From: Opitutia bacterium
GTDB taxonomy: Bacteria > Verrucomicrobiota > Verrucomicrobiia > Opitutales > Opitutaceae
Assembly (NCBI GenBank): GCA_016187925.1
Contig: JACPIS010000009.1
Location: 186,001 to 250,000, forward strand
DNA: 64,000 nucleotides
Direction: 5' to 3'
Below, piece after piece: positions 49,338 through 57,978 of this stretch; position 1 is the stretch's first letter, and the number at the start of each line of letters is the position of its first letter. A program made the position numbers and the translations under genes. The notes beneath the pieces are model-generated. The model was not told the DNA's origin. It searched no databases and was given only the letters and a program-made list of their open reading frames with translations.

Positions 49338-52300
49338 TCAGCCCGGGAGCTTGAAGCCCTCGAATTCCTTCTTCACGTCCTGCATGAACGCGGCCACGCC
49401 GGCGCCGTTGACGACGCGGTGGTCGAAGGTGAGCGAGAGCGTGACGACCTCGGCGGGATAAACGACGCCGTCGTCGTTGACCATGCGCTCGTGCGCGGTG
49501 CCGATGAAGAGCGTGCCCATGGCGGGCGGCACGACAATCGGCCAGGCCTTCTCGATGCCGAACGCGCCGAGGCTGGTGATGTTCACCGGCGCGGCGACGT
49601 CGAGCACCTTGCCCTTGCGCGTCTCCTCGATCTCGCGGTTGTAGGTCGCGATGAAGTCGGCCCACGCGAGCTGGTTGGCGCGCGGGATGGCGGCGGTGGC
49701 GAGGCGGTCGCCCTCGAGGGCGACGGCGACGCCGAGGTCGAACTCGGGCTGCTCGAAGATCGAACCGTCCTTGCCCATGAGGCAGCGGAAGGCGGCATGC
49801 TTCTCCATCGCGCGCGTGACGCACCACGCCATCATGAGCGATGGCGACGGCGCGGCCTTGCCCATCGTCTTCTTGGCGGCCTCGCGCGCGTCGCGCAGCG
49901 CGGCGAATTTCGCGTCGAGCTCCATGTTGGCGTTCACGACGCCGTCGAGTCGCTTGGTGATGGCCGGGTGCAGGGCGGGCTGGCGTTGGATTCCCTTCAT
50001 GGTGACGGGGCCGGTCGAAGCCGGCGCGGGGGACGGAGGTTGCGGACGGGAAGAAGCAGACGGGGCGGCGGACGCGGCCTTGGCGGCGACCGGGACCGCG
50101 GGAGGGGCGGCCGGCTTGGGCGCGGCGGCGCCCTCGACGGGCAGCGCGTTCACGCTGGCGATGTCGCCGGTGACGAGCGCGATCTCCTGCCCGATGAGCA
50201 CGGTGTCCTCGAGCTTGATGCGCCACTCCTTGAACTTGCCGGAGAAGGACGCCTCGACGGGATAGACGGCTTTGTCGGTCTCGAGTTCGCAGAGCACGTC
50301 GTCGTGTTTCACGGCGTCGCCGGGCTGCTTGTTGAGGTTGACGACGCGGGCGGAGCGCAGGCCTTCACCCATGATCGGCACGCGGACGATGATGTCGTTC
50401 GTGCCCTTGATGACGGTGTTCTGCGGGCCGTGGGCGGAAGAAGAAGGCGCCGGCGCGGATGGTTCGGTGAGAGGAGGGGCTTTATGCCCCGACGAAGGAT
50501 TCGCGACTGTAACGTCGGAGCGTAAGGCCCCTCCCGCCAAAGCCGGAGCGGGCACCTCGCCGCGCGTGATGTTCATCCCCACAAGGTGCCAGATGGCATC
50601 GACGATGCGCGGCACGTCGGGCAGCGCGGCGTATTCGTAGATGGGATTGTAGCCGATCGGCACGTTGCCTTTGGTGACGAGCGTCGGCGGCGCCTTAAGC
50701 GTGGCAAAGATGTCGGTCCGGCCAGTGACATGCTGGATGATCATCTGGCCGACGGAACACGCCTCGGTGTCCTCCTGGATGACGAGGAGCCGGCCGGTCT
50801 TGCGGACGGAGGCCTCGATGGCGGCCTGATCCCACGGCATGATGGAGCGCAGGTCGATCAACTCGACGCTCACCTCGCCCTTGAGTTCGGCGATGGCCTC
50901 GCGGGCCTTCTCCATGGTGTTGCCCCAGGCGACGATGGTGAGGTCCTCGCCCTCGGTGCAGATGCGCGCGCGGCCCAGCGGGATGGAGGCGATGGGTTGC
51001 GCAGATTCCACCTCGGCCCAGAGCAGGTGTTTCGGCGCGAGGAAAAGCGTGATGTCCTCGCCGTGCATCGCGGTCCAGAGCAGGCCAGCCGCGTCCTCGG
51101 GCGTGGACGGGATGACGATGTTCAAGCCCGGGAAGTGCGCGAACGCCGCCTCGTTGGCCTGCGAGTGCCAGAGGCCGCCGCCGGGCAGGTAGGCGCCGTA
51201 GGGCGCGTAGAACACCGCGGGGACCTTCCACTCGCCATTCGAGCGCCAGCGCAGGTTGGCGAGGTTCGACACGAGCTGGTTGAAGCCGGGAAAACTGAAA
51301 TCGATGAACTGCAGCTCGAAGACCGGCCGGCGGCCGTAGAGCGCGAGCCCGCCGCCGACGCCGAAGATGGTCGACTCCGCCAGCGGCGAGTTGAACACCT
51401 GCTCGGGAAAATCCGTCGAGAGCTTCTGCGTGAGGCGGAACACACCGCCTTTCGGATCCTCGACGTCCTCGCCGAAGATCAGGCGGCCCGGGTCGGCATC
51501 GAGCCCGGCGCGCAGCGTGCGGTTGATGAGGTCGCCCATGCGGTACTTCCCGGGCTTGAAGAGTTCCTCGTGCAGGTCGGGCGACGCGCCGGTGACGTCG
51601 AGCAGCAGCTCGTCGGGGCGCGGGTTTTCGGCCTTCTCGGCGCGGGTGTATTCCGCGCGAACCTTCTCCTTGATCTCCTCGTCGAGCGCCGCGAACTCCC
51701 GCTCCGTGAGCTCGCCGGCCTGGATCATCCTCTCCCGGAGGATGCGGATGGGATCGGATTTCTCCATCGCCGCGATGTCCTCCTTCGAACGGTAGAGCGT
51801 GTGGTCGTCGGAGCTGGTGTGGCTGGAGAGCCGCTCGACCTTGGCCCAAAGGAACACGGGCCCCTCGCCGCCGCGCAGCCGGGCGATGGCCTGCTGCGAC
51901 TCGGCGTGGACAATTTCCGGATCGGAACCGTCGATGACGCGCCACTGCGCCTGGTTGAGCACGTCGAGCGCGAGCGGGTTGGTCTTCCGCGTCGGCGTCG
52001 AGATGCCGTAGGCGTTGTCCTCGACGATGAACAGCACGGGTAGCTTCCGTTCGAGGGCGAAGCTCGCCGCCTCGTAGAAATCGCCCTGGCGTGTGGCGGC
52101 GTCGCCGATGCTCGTGACGACGATGCCGTCCTTCCCGTCGAGTTGCAGGCCCCACGCGATGCCGCACGCCGGCAGCAGCTGCGAGCCCAGCGGGGTCGGC
52201 ACGCTGAGGATGTTCAGTGCCCGGCAGGAAAAATGCGACGGCATCATGCGGCCGCGCGAGGCCGACTCGCGCTTGGCGAAATACTCGAGCGCGAGGTGCC

Positions 52301-52547
52301 GCGTCGTCAGCCCGCGCCCGAGGCACAGGCCGCGGCCGCGGTAGTAGCAGGCGAGGTAATCGCCGTCGCGCAGCTGGGCGCCGAGCGCGCTGAACGCCTC
52401 GTGGCCGCGGCCCGAGACGTGGAAATGCCCCTTGCCCTGCCGGTTCAGGCTCTCCTCGCGGAGATCGCCGTGGCGGCTCTCCAGCATGGTGCGCAGCAGA
52501 TGACGGCGCTGCTCCTTGTTCAGGGTCGTGGACGGGGCTTTGGCCAT
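49338..52547 (-). CDS. 2-oxoacid dehydrogenase E1alpha-E1beta-E2 triple fusion
   Basis: A 1069-residue fusion. Residues 1-340 are an E1 alpha part (GRGHEAFSALGAQL, thiamine-diphosphate site GDAATRQGDFYEAASFA). Residues about 345-670 are E1 beta (LIFGEDVEDPKGGVF, FNSPLAESTIFGVGGGLALY). Residues about 710-790 are a lipoyl domain with the lipoyl Lys in ELETDKAVYPVE. Residues about 860-1069 are the E2 acyltransferase core ending in LTFDHRVVNGAGVAAFM, where the usual DHRxxDG has Asn for Asp. No E3/E1-binding (PSBD) segment is seen between lipoyl and core. The order suggests branched-chain or pyruvate oxidation. Residues about 672-692 are a family D repeat. Confidence 0.92.
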   Translation of the reverse strand: MAKAPSTTLNKEQRRHLLRTMLESRHGDLREESLNRQGKGHFHVSGRGHEAFSALGAQLRDGDYLACYYRGRGLCLGRGLTTRHLALEYFAKRESASRGRMMPSHFSCRALNILSVPTPLGSQLLPACGIAWGLQLDGKDGIVVTSIGDAATRQGDFYEAASFALERKLPVLFIVEDNAYGISTPTRKTNPLALDVLNQAQWRVIDGSDPEIVHAESQQAIARLRGGEGPVFLWAKVERLSSHTSSDDHTLYRSKEDIAAMEKSDPIRILRERMIQAGELTEREFAALDEEIKEKVRAEYTRAEKAENPRPDELLLDVTGASPDLHEELFKPGKYRMGDLINRTLRAGLDADPGRLIFGEDVEDPKGGVFRLTQKLSTDFPEQVFNSPLAESTIFGVGGGLALYGRRPVFELQFIDFSFPGFNQLVSNLANLRWRSNGEWKVPAVFYAPYGAYLPGGGLWHSQANEAAFAHFPGLNIVIPSTPEDAAGLLWTAMHGEDITLFLAPKHLLWAEVESAQPIASIPLGRARICTEGEDLTIVAWGNTMEKAREAIAELKGEVSVELIDLRSIMPWDQAAIEASVRKTGRLLVIQEDTEACSVGQMIIQHVTGRTDIFATLKAPPTLVTKGNVPIGYNPIYEYAALPDVPRIVDAIWHLVGMNITRGEVPAPALAGGALRSDVTVANPSSGHKAPPLTEPSAPAPSSSAHGPQNTVIKGTNDIIVRVPIMGEGLRSARVVNLNKQPGDAVKHDDVLCELETDKAVYPVEASFSGKFKEWRIKLEDTVLIGQEIALVTGDIASVNALPVEGAAAPKPAAPPAVPVAAKAASAAPSASSRPQPPSPAPASTGPVTMKGIQRQPALHPAITKRLDGVVNANMELDAKFAALRDAREAAKKTMGKAAPSPSLMMAWCVTRAMEKHAAFRCLMGKDGSIFEQPEFDLGVAVALEGDRLATAAIPRANQLAWADFIATYNREIEETRKGKVLDVAAPVNITSLGAFGIEKAWPIVVPPAMGTLFIGTAHERMVNDDGVVYPAEVVTLSLTFDHRVVNGAGVAAFMQDVKKEFEGFKLPG
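50474..50533. repeat. Family D element D2, in-frame in the fusion gene
   Basis: Exactly 60 bases (20 codons) with arms GAGGGGCTTTATGCCCCGAC and GTCGGAGCGTAAGGCCCCTC that pair at 17 of 20 positions. It is translated as part of LAGGALRSDVTVANPSSGHK in the linker between E1beta and the lipoyl domain. Confidence 0.85.
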
Positions 52548-52656
52548 GAAAACGTGGGGTAAGGTCGGGCCGGAAACTCCTAAAAAACCACCCGCCAGGG
52601 CAACGCATTTCGGGCGCGCCCCGGACGGGTGTTAGCGGGCTTAATGCCGCGCCCGC

Positions 52657-54669
52657 TCAACCGTTGTAAAGCCCGGCGGCCTTCGCGTAGCGCATCAGGC
52701 CGCCGCGGAAGGCCGGGAAGCCCGCGCCCATCAGCAGCGCGAAGTCGGCGTCGTCCGCCGTCTTCAGCACGCCCTCGGCGAGCACGCGCTTCGTCTCGTC
52801 GATCATGACGCCGTTGAGGTGGTCCTGGATCGCCTTCGCGTCCATCGCCTTCGTCGCCGCGGGGGCGAATTTCGCCATGTCGGGATTCAGCGCCTCCTTG
52901 ACGCCGCCGTAGGCGTAGAAGCCGCTCGACGCGCCGTTCTTCCGGCCGCGCAGGCCGGCCGCGAGCATCCGGCTGCAGACCGTCGCGCCTTCGAACCGGC
53001 CGGCGTAATAATGCTTCATCTCGCCGTAGATGAAATCCGTCACGTCCACGCCGACCTCGTCGATCAGGCGCATCGGCCCCATCGGCCAGCCCCAGTCGCG
53101 CATGGCCCGGTCGATGACGTCGGTCGGCACGCCCTGCTCCCAGAGCCGGCAGGCGGCGTTGAGGTAGAAAAACAGCACGCGCGTGACGAGGAAGCCCGGC
53201 GCGGACCGGCAGATGACGGGCGATTTGCCGAGCTGCTTGGCGAACGCCAGCACGCGGTCCGCCGTCTCACGCGCCGTGTGCGGGCTGAGCACCATCTCGA
53301 TCAGCGGCATGCGGCTGACGGGATTGAAGAAATGGATGCCGATGGTGCGGCCGGGATTCGCGACGTGGGCGGCGATCTCCTCGATGGGCAGCGCCGAGGT
53401 GTTGGAAGCGAGGATGCAGTCGGGCCGCACGACCTTGGTCAGCTCGGTGAACAACTTCTGCTTCACCGTCACGTTTTCGACGACGGCCTCGATCACGAGG
53501 TCGCAGTCCTCGAAGTCGATCAGCTCGGTCGACATGGCGACCGCGCCCATGGCCTTGTGCGCGACGGCGTGGTCCATCTTGCCGCGCTTCACCGCGTCGG
53601 CGAAGAGCGAGCGCACGACCTCGACGCCGTTCTTCAGCGCCTCGACGTTCGTGTCGTTCATGATGACGCCGTAACCGCGGGCGGCGCACCACTGCGCGAT
53701 GCCCGAGCCCATGACGCCGGCGCCGATGACGCCGATGGTGCGGATCGGCTTGGACGCGGCGGCCTCGGCGGGCGGCGGGAACCAGGCGTCGACCGTGATC
53801 TTCTTCACCGCGTCCTTGAGAAAGAAAACATGCACGAGGTTCTTCGCGACCTCGCCGGCGGCGATGTCGCCGAACGCCGCGGCCTCGGTCTCGAGCGCCG
53901 ACGCGAGCATCTGGCCGGCGGACTTCTCGATGGTGTCGAGCACGGCGAGCGGCGCGGGCTGGCCGCGCATGCGCGCCGCGGCCGTCTTGCGCTGCTCGGC
54001 GAAGAAAGTCGCGTCGGCCGCGGCCGGCGCCGGGCGAGCGGGCCGGCCGGAGGCGGCGAGCTTGAGCGCGGCGGCCTTGGCGCGGGCCTTCAGCTCGGCG
54101 GCGGGCACGAGCTCGTCGACGAGCCCGGCCTGGTGCGCCTCGGCGGCCGGCACGAGCGCGGCCTTGAGGATGTGTTCGACGGCGGCCTTGGCGCCGACGA
54201 GGCGCGGCAGGCGGGCGCAACCGCCCCACCCCGGGATCAGGCCGAGGCCGACCTCGGGCAGGCCGATGACTGTCTCCTTCGCGTCACTGGCGAGACGCCA
54301 ATGGCAGGCGAGCGCGAGTTCGTAGCCGCCGCCCGCGCACGCGCCGTGGATGGCGCACACGACCGGCACCTTGAAATTGTCGAGCAGGCCGAACAAGGCC
54401 TGGCCGTCGCGCGAGGCCTGCGCCGCCGCCTGGGCGTCGGCCAGCCGGCCGAGCCACTTGAGATCGGCGCCCGCGATGAAGATTTTCTCCTTCGCGCTCA
54501 CGACCACCACGGCCTTCACCGGCTGGGCGGCGAGCGCTGCGACCGCGGCGCGCAGGGCGGCCTGCGTGGCGGGGTTGAAGACATTGGCGCGGGCCGCCGG
54601 GTCGTCGAAAGTGATCCAGCCGATGCCGTCGGCATCGACCGAGTGGGTAACCGAGACGGGATTGCTCAT
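52657..54669 (-). CDS. FadJ-like enoyl-CoA hydratase/3-hydroxyacyl-CoA dehydrogenase
   Basis: A 670-residue bifunctional beta-oxidation enzyme. N-terminal crotonase domain (residues 1-190: AGADLKWLG, IHGACAGGGYELALACHWRL, LPEVGLGLIPGWGGCARLPR) and 3-hydroxyacyl-CoA dehydrogenase domains (about 310-670: IGVIGAGVMGSGIAQWCAAR, LASNTSALPIEEIA, HFFNPVSRMPLIEMV, WGWPMGPMRLIDEVGVDV). It acts on fatty or branched acyl-CoA. It lies 110 bases upstream of the dehydrogenase fusion on the same strand and may be coexpressed with it. No thiolase gene is adjacent. Confidence 0.92.
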   Translation of the reverse strand: MSNPVSVTHSVDADGIGWITFDDPAARANVFNPATQAALRAAVAALAAQPVKAVVVVSAKEKIFIAGADLKWLGRLADAQAAAQASRDGQALFGLLDNFKVPVVCAIHGACAGGGYELALACHWRLASDAKETVIGLPEVGLGLIPGWGGCARLPRLVGAKAAVEHILKAALVPAAEAHQAGLVDELVPAAELKARAKAAALKLAASGRPARPAPAAADATFFAEQRKTAAARMRGQPAPLAVLDTIEKSAGQMLASALETEAAAFGDIAAGEVAKNLVHVFFLKDAVKKITVDAWFPPPAEAAASKPIRTIGVIGAGVMGSGIAQWCAARGYGVIMNDTNVEALKNGVEVVRSLFADAVKRGKMDHAVAHKAMGAVAMSTELIDFEDCDLVIEAVVENVTVKQKLFTELTKVVRPDCILASNTSALPIEEIAAHVANPGRTIGIHFFNPVSRMPLIEMVLSPHTARETADRVLAFAKQLGKSPVICRSAPGFLVTRVLFFYLNAACRLWEQGVPTDVIDRAMRDWGWPMGPMRLIDEVGVDVTDFIYGEMKHYYAGRFEGATVCSRMLAAGLRGRKNGASSGFYAYGGVKEALNPDMAKFAPAATKAMDAKAIQDHLNGVMIDETKRVLAEGVLKTADDADFALLMGAGFPAFRGGLMRYAKAAGLYNG

Positions 54670-54747
54670 GGGGTATGCGGGTTGGGCGGGATATCAACCG
54701 TAAGGCCCGGAACCTGACAACGGCAAGCCCGGCCGTGCGGGCAACTA

Positions 54748-55485
54748 TTAGCGGCGTTTCCCCGCGGGAGAAAACTTCCGCAGGTATTTCAGCGCGACCC
54801 CGAAGTCGTGCGGCAGCGGCGATGTGAGCGTCACCCGCTCGCGCGAGAGCGGGTGCGTGAACGTCAGCCCGCCCGCGTGCAACGCCAGCCGCGCGATGAG
54901 CGGGCGCTCGTCGGCGCGGCCCTTGTAGCCGCGCTTGAGGCCGGAGAGCAGCAGCACGGTGTCGTTGCCGTAGAACGGATCGTTGAGAATCGGCGTGCCG
55001 CTGGCGGAAAGATGGATGCGGATCTGATGCGTGCGGCCGGTCAGCGGATGACACTCGACGTGCGTGAACGCCCCGAAGCGCTCCCGCACCTTGAACTCCG
55101 TGACCGACGCCTTGCCGTGCTTCTTCACCACGCACATGCGGCCGGGCGCGGCCTCGTCCTCCTTCAGCACGAAGTCGACCGTGTAGGTGTCGAGCGGCGG
55201 TGCGCCGACGACGAGCGCGTGGTAGGTTTTTTCGACCGTCTTCGACTGGAACTGGCCGCTGAGGAAATCCAGCGCGGGCTTCGTCTTCGCGCACAGCACG
55301 AGGCCGCTCGTATCGGCGTCGATCCGGTGCACGTTGGCCACGCCGTGGCCCATCCGCTCGTGCACGAGGCCCATGAGGTTGACGCGCGACTTGTCCCAGC
55401 GGTCGGGCGCAATGAGCAGCCCGCTCGGCTTGTCGAACGCGATGATCGCCTCGTCCTCGAAAATGACTGGGGGCAGCGACGCCAT
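54748..55485 (-). CDS. RluA-family pseudouridine synthase
   Basis: A 245-residue protein without an S4 domain. The active site HRIDADTSGLVL contains the catalytic Asp56. FDKPSGLLIAP, TVEKTYHALVVG, HPLTGRTHQIRIHL and a C-terminal LTFTHPLSRERV are RluA/RluC/TruC-type motifs. It modifies uridine in rRNA or tRNA; the exact target cannot be named. It starts divergently from the GH3-like gene with 107 bases between the two starts. Confidence 0.92.
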   Translation of the reverse strand: MASLPPVIFEDEAIIAFDKPSGLLIAPDRWDKSRVNLMGLVHERMGHGVANVHRIDADTSGLVLCAKTKPALDFLSGQFQSKTVEKTYHALVVGAPPLDTYTVDFVLKEDEAAPGRMCVVKKHGKASVTEFKVRERFGAFTHVECHPLTGRTHQIRIHLSASGTPILNDPFYGNDTVLLLSGLKRGYKGRADERPLIARLALHAGGLTFTHPLSRERVTLTSPLPHDFGVALKYLRKFSPAGKRR

Positions 55486-55592
55486 GGTGCAGCGCAGTGT
55501 GCGGCCGGCCCCGCCGCAGGCAAACTTTACCGTTTTCGCACAAACTTGGGCTCGCGCGGGGCGGCGGCGGCGGCAGAATATACGCTCGCCCC

Positions 55593-57188
55593 ATGACTCT
55601 TGCGCCGCGTTTCCTCGTCAGCTTCTGGGCCGGCTACTGCGCGACCCGCTTTGCCCGTCGCTTGAAGGCTCTGGGGCGCGGCCTGGAGGCGCAGCAGGCG
55701 GCGCTGACGGCGCTGCTCACCCACTTTGCGCGGACGGAGTTCGGCCGGAAGCACGAACTGACGCCCGGTCTTTCCTACAACGAATTCCGGCAACGCACGC
55801 CGGTGCACGGCTACGATCATTTCGAGCCGCTGATCACCCGCATGGCCGCCGGCGAGCCCGATGTGCTCTGGCCCGGCCGCTGCCGTTTCTTCGTCGACAC
55901 CGCGGGCACGACCACCGGCACGCCGCGCCGGCTGCCGGTCACCGACGATCAGCTCGCCCACTACCGCGCGGGCCTCGGCGCCGCGCTGCTGCACTACGCG
56001 ATCCGCGCCGGACACCCGGGGATTTTTCTCGGCCGCCACCTGCACGTCGGCGCGAGCACGGCGTTGAGCGAGGGGAACGGCGCCTACGCGGGCAGTTTCG
56101 ACGCCATCGCGCACCTCGCGCTGACCTCGTGGGCCGAGGCCAATCTCTACTCGCCGCCGCGCGCGGTCGCCCAGCTGCCGGAAGGCGAGGAAAAGGCCGG
56201 CGCCATCGCCCGCGCCATGGTCGGCCGCGATGTCACGCTGGTCGGCGGCGCGCCCGCCGCCGTGCTCGCGCTGGCGACGGCGGCCCGCGCCCAGGCCAGC
56301 CGCGGCAAGGTGCGCATGACCCACCTGCAGGCGATGTGGCCGAACCTCGAGTGCTACGCGCACACCGGCGCCCCGCTCGGGCTGTTCGCCGACGAGCTGC
56401 GCGCCGCGCTCGGCCCGGCCGTGACCTTCCACGAAATCTACGCCGCCGCCGAGGGCTGGTTCGCCGTGCAGGACAGCGAGGCGTCGCTCGGCCTGCGGCT
56501 GCTGGCCGATGCGGGGATTTTCTTCGAGTTCGTCCCGCTGCGGGAGTTCGAGGAGGACAAGCTCGAGCGGCTCGGCCCGCGCTGCCTGCCGCTCGCGGCC
56601 GTGCAGCCGGGCGCCGACTACGCGCTCGTCGTCACGACGCCCGCGGGCCTCTGCCGCTACAGCACGGGCGACATCGTGCGCTTCCTCTCACTCGACCCGC
56701 CGCGCCTCCAGTTCTGCGGCCGGACCCGGCTGCAGCTCTCGATGTTTGGCGAACACGTGGGCGAGCGCGAGCTGACGGAATCCCTGCTCGAGGTGTGCGG
56801 CCGCAACGGCTGGACCGCGGTCAATTTCCACGTCGCGCCGCTCGTCAGCCGGGCCGGGCCGCTGCCGCGCGGCGGCCACGAGTGGTGGATCGAGTTGCGC
56901 TCCGGCACCATCAAGACCCCGACCGGTCCCCTGCTGGCGCCCGAGATCGACGCCGCCCTTGCCCAGCGCAACCCCGACTACGCCGCGCGCCGCCAGTCCG
57001 GCGGGATCGAGCCGCCTGTCGTGCGGCTCCTCATGCCCGGCGTGCTCGAACAGTGGGCGCGGACGTTCACGCCCCACGCCGGCACGAGCCGGCTGACGCG
57101 CTGCCGCCCCGACCGCCTGATCGCCGACCAGTTGATGGGCCTGGCCAAGTTCCATGCGACGGCCCCGGCGGCCCAGAACCGGATCTGA
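55593..57188 (+). CDS. GH3-family (auxin-responsive GH3-like) acyl-adenylating protein
   Basis: A 531-residue protein from the ATG at 55593. TAGTTTGTPRRLPVT is the phosphate-binding loop; YAAAEGWFAVQD and YSTGDIVRFLS are further adenylation motifs of the GH3 family, with FCGRTRLQLSMFGEHVGE in the C-terminal part. GH3 proteins activate acids as adenylates and join them to amino acids; substrates of bacterial members are unknown. The family is scattered in Bacteroidota, Cyanobacteria and Verrucomicrobiota. It is followed by a convergent hsp20 gene. Confidence 0.9.
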   Translation: MTLAPRFLVSFWAGYCATRFARRLKALGRGLEAQQAALTALLTHFARTEFGRKHELTPGLSYNEFRQRTPVHGYDHFEPLITRMAAGEPDVLWPGRCRFFVDTAGTTTGTPRRLPVTDDQLAHYRAGLGAALLHYAIRAGHPGIFLGRHLHVGASTALSEGNGAYAGSFDAIAHLALTSWAEANLYSPPRAVAQLPEGEEKAGAIARAMVGRDVTLVGGAPAAVLALATAARAQASRGKVRMTHLQAMWPNLECYAHTGAPLGLFADELRAALGPAVTFHEIYAAAEGWFAVQDSEASLGLRLLADAGIFFEFVPLREFEEDKLERLGPRCLPLAAVQPGADYALVVTTPAGLCRYSTGDIVRFLSLDPPRLQFCGRTRLQLSMFGEHVGERELTESLLEVCGRNGWTAVNFHVAPLVSRAGPLPRGGHEWWIELRSGTIKTPTGPLLAPEIDAALAQRNPDYAARRQSGGIEPPVVRLLMPGVLEQWARTFTPHAGTSRLTRCRPDRLIADQLMGLAKFHATAPAAQNRI

Positions 57189-57332
57189 CGCCCGCCGCCG
57201 GCTCCGCCCCGAAACGGGTCCGGGCGGCGGTTCTGAGGCCGTCGCCCGGTGATAACTCCCAATGCGTCCTTGTGACTTGCGCGCGCCTGGGACGCTCTCC
57301 TCGTGGCGCGCGTGCTACCCCGAAGGGACTGG

Positions 57333-57797
57333 TCAGGTGATTTTCACCTCCAGGACCCGCGGATGGGCCTTTTCGTTCTTCGGCAGGCGCAGGACAAGCA
57401 CGCCTTCCTTGAACTCGGCCGCAATCTTGGTCGCATCGGCGTTTTCCGGCAGCGAGAAGCTGCGGACGAAACGTCCGTGTTCGCGCTCGATGCGGTGGTA
57501 CTTGCGATTCTTCTCTTCCTTCTCGACCTTGCGCTCACCCGTGATGGTGAGGACGCCGTCCTCGAACGTGACGTGCACGTCTTCCTTCTTCATCTCGGGC
57601 AGGTCGGCCTTGATGAGATATTCCTTCTCGTCCTCGGTGATGTCCACCGAAGGCACCCAGTCGGTCGTCACGAGGTTTTCCTCACGATCCTGACTGGTGA
57701 TACGCAGCGGGCTCGACCCGAACAGGGTCGCCATGCGGTTTTCCATTTCTTCCATCTCGCGGAGGGGATTCCAACGGAGAATCGGAGCGGTTTTCAT
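57333..57797 (-). CDS. Hsp20/alpha-crystallin family small heat shock protein
   Basis: A 154-residue protein with N-terminal NPLREMEEMENRMATLF and an alpha-crystallin domain (residues 45-140: VPSVDITEDEKEYLIKADLP, GVLTITGERK, FVRSFSLPENAD, GVLVLRLPK). These ATP-independent holdases protect unfolding proteins. A strong GAGGAGG lies about five bases before the ATG, unlike most genes here. No CIRCE-like inverted repeat was seen upstream. The usual C-terminal I-x-I is reduced to VLEVKIT. Confidence 0.95.
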   Translation of the reverse strand: MKTAPILRWNPLREMEEMENRMATLFGSSPLRITSQDREENLVTTDWVPSVDITEDEKEYLIKADLPEMKKEDVHVTFEDGVLTITGERKVEKEEKNRKYHRIEREHGRFVRSFSLPENADATKIAAEFKEGVLVLRLPKNEKAHPRVLEVKIT

Positions 57798-57978
57798 GCT
57801 GCCTCCTCTTGGTTTGTTCTATTCTGCGCAGCTCGCGTGAGCTGCAGGAGCATTCTCGCACCGGCGGGGCGGATGCGCTCCGCCTTTCTTGCCAAATCAG
57901 GCAAAAACTTCCTTCGGCAATAAATGCGCAGAAGCCCGGGCGGACGGCCGCCGCCCCGTCGCCCCAACCCGCGGCGGC

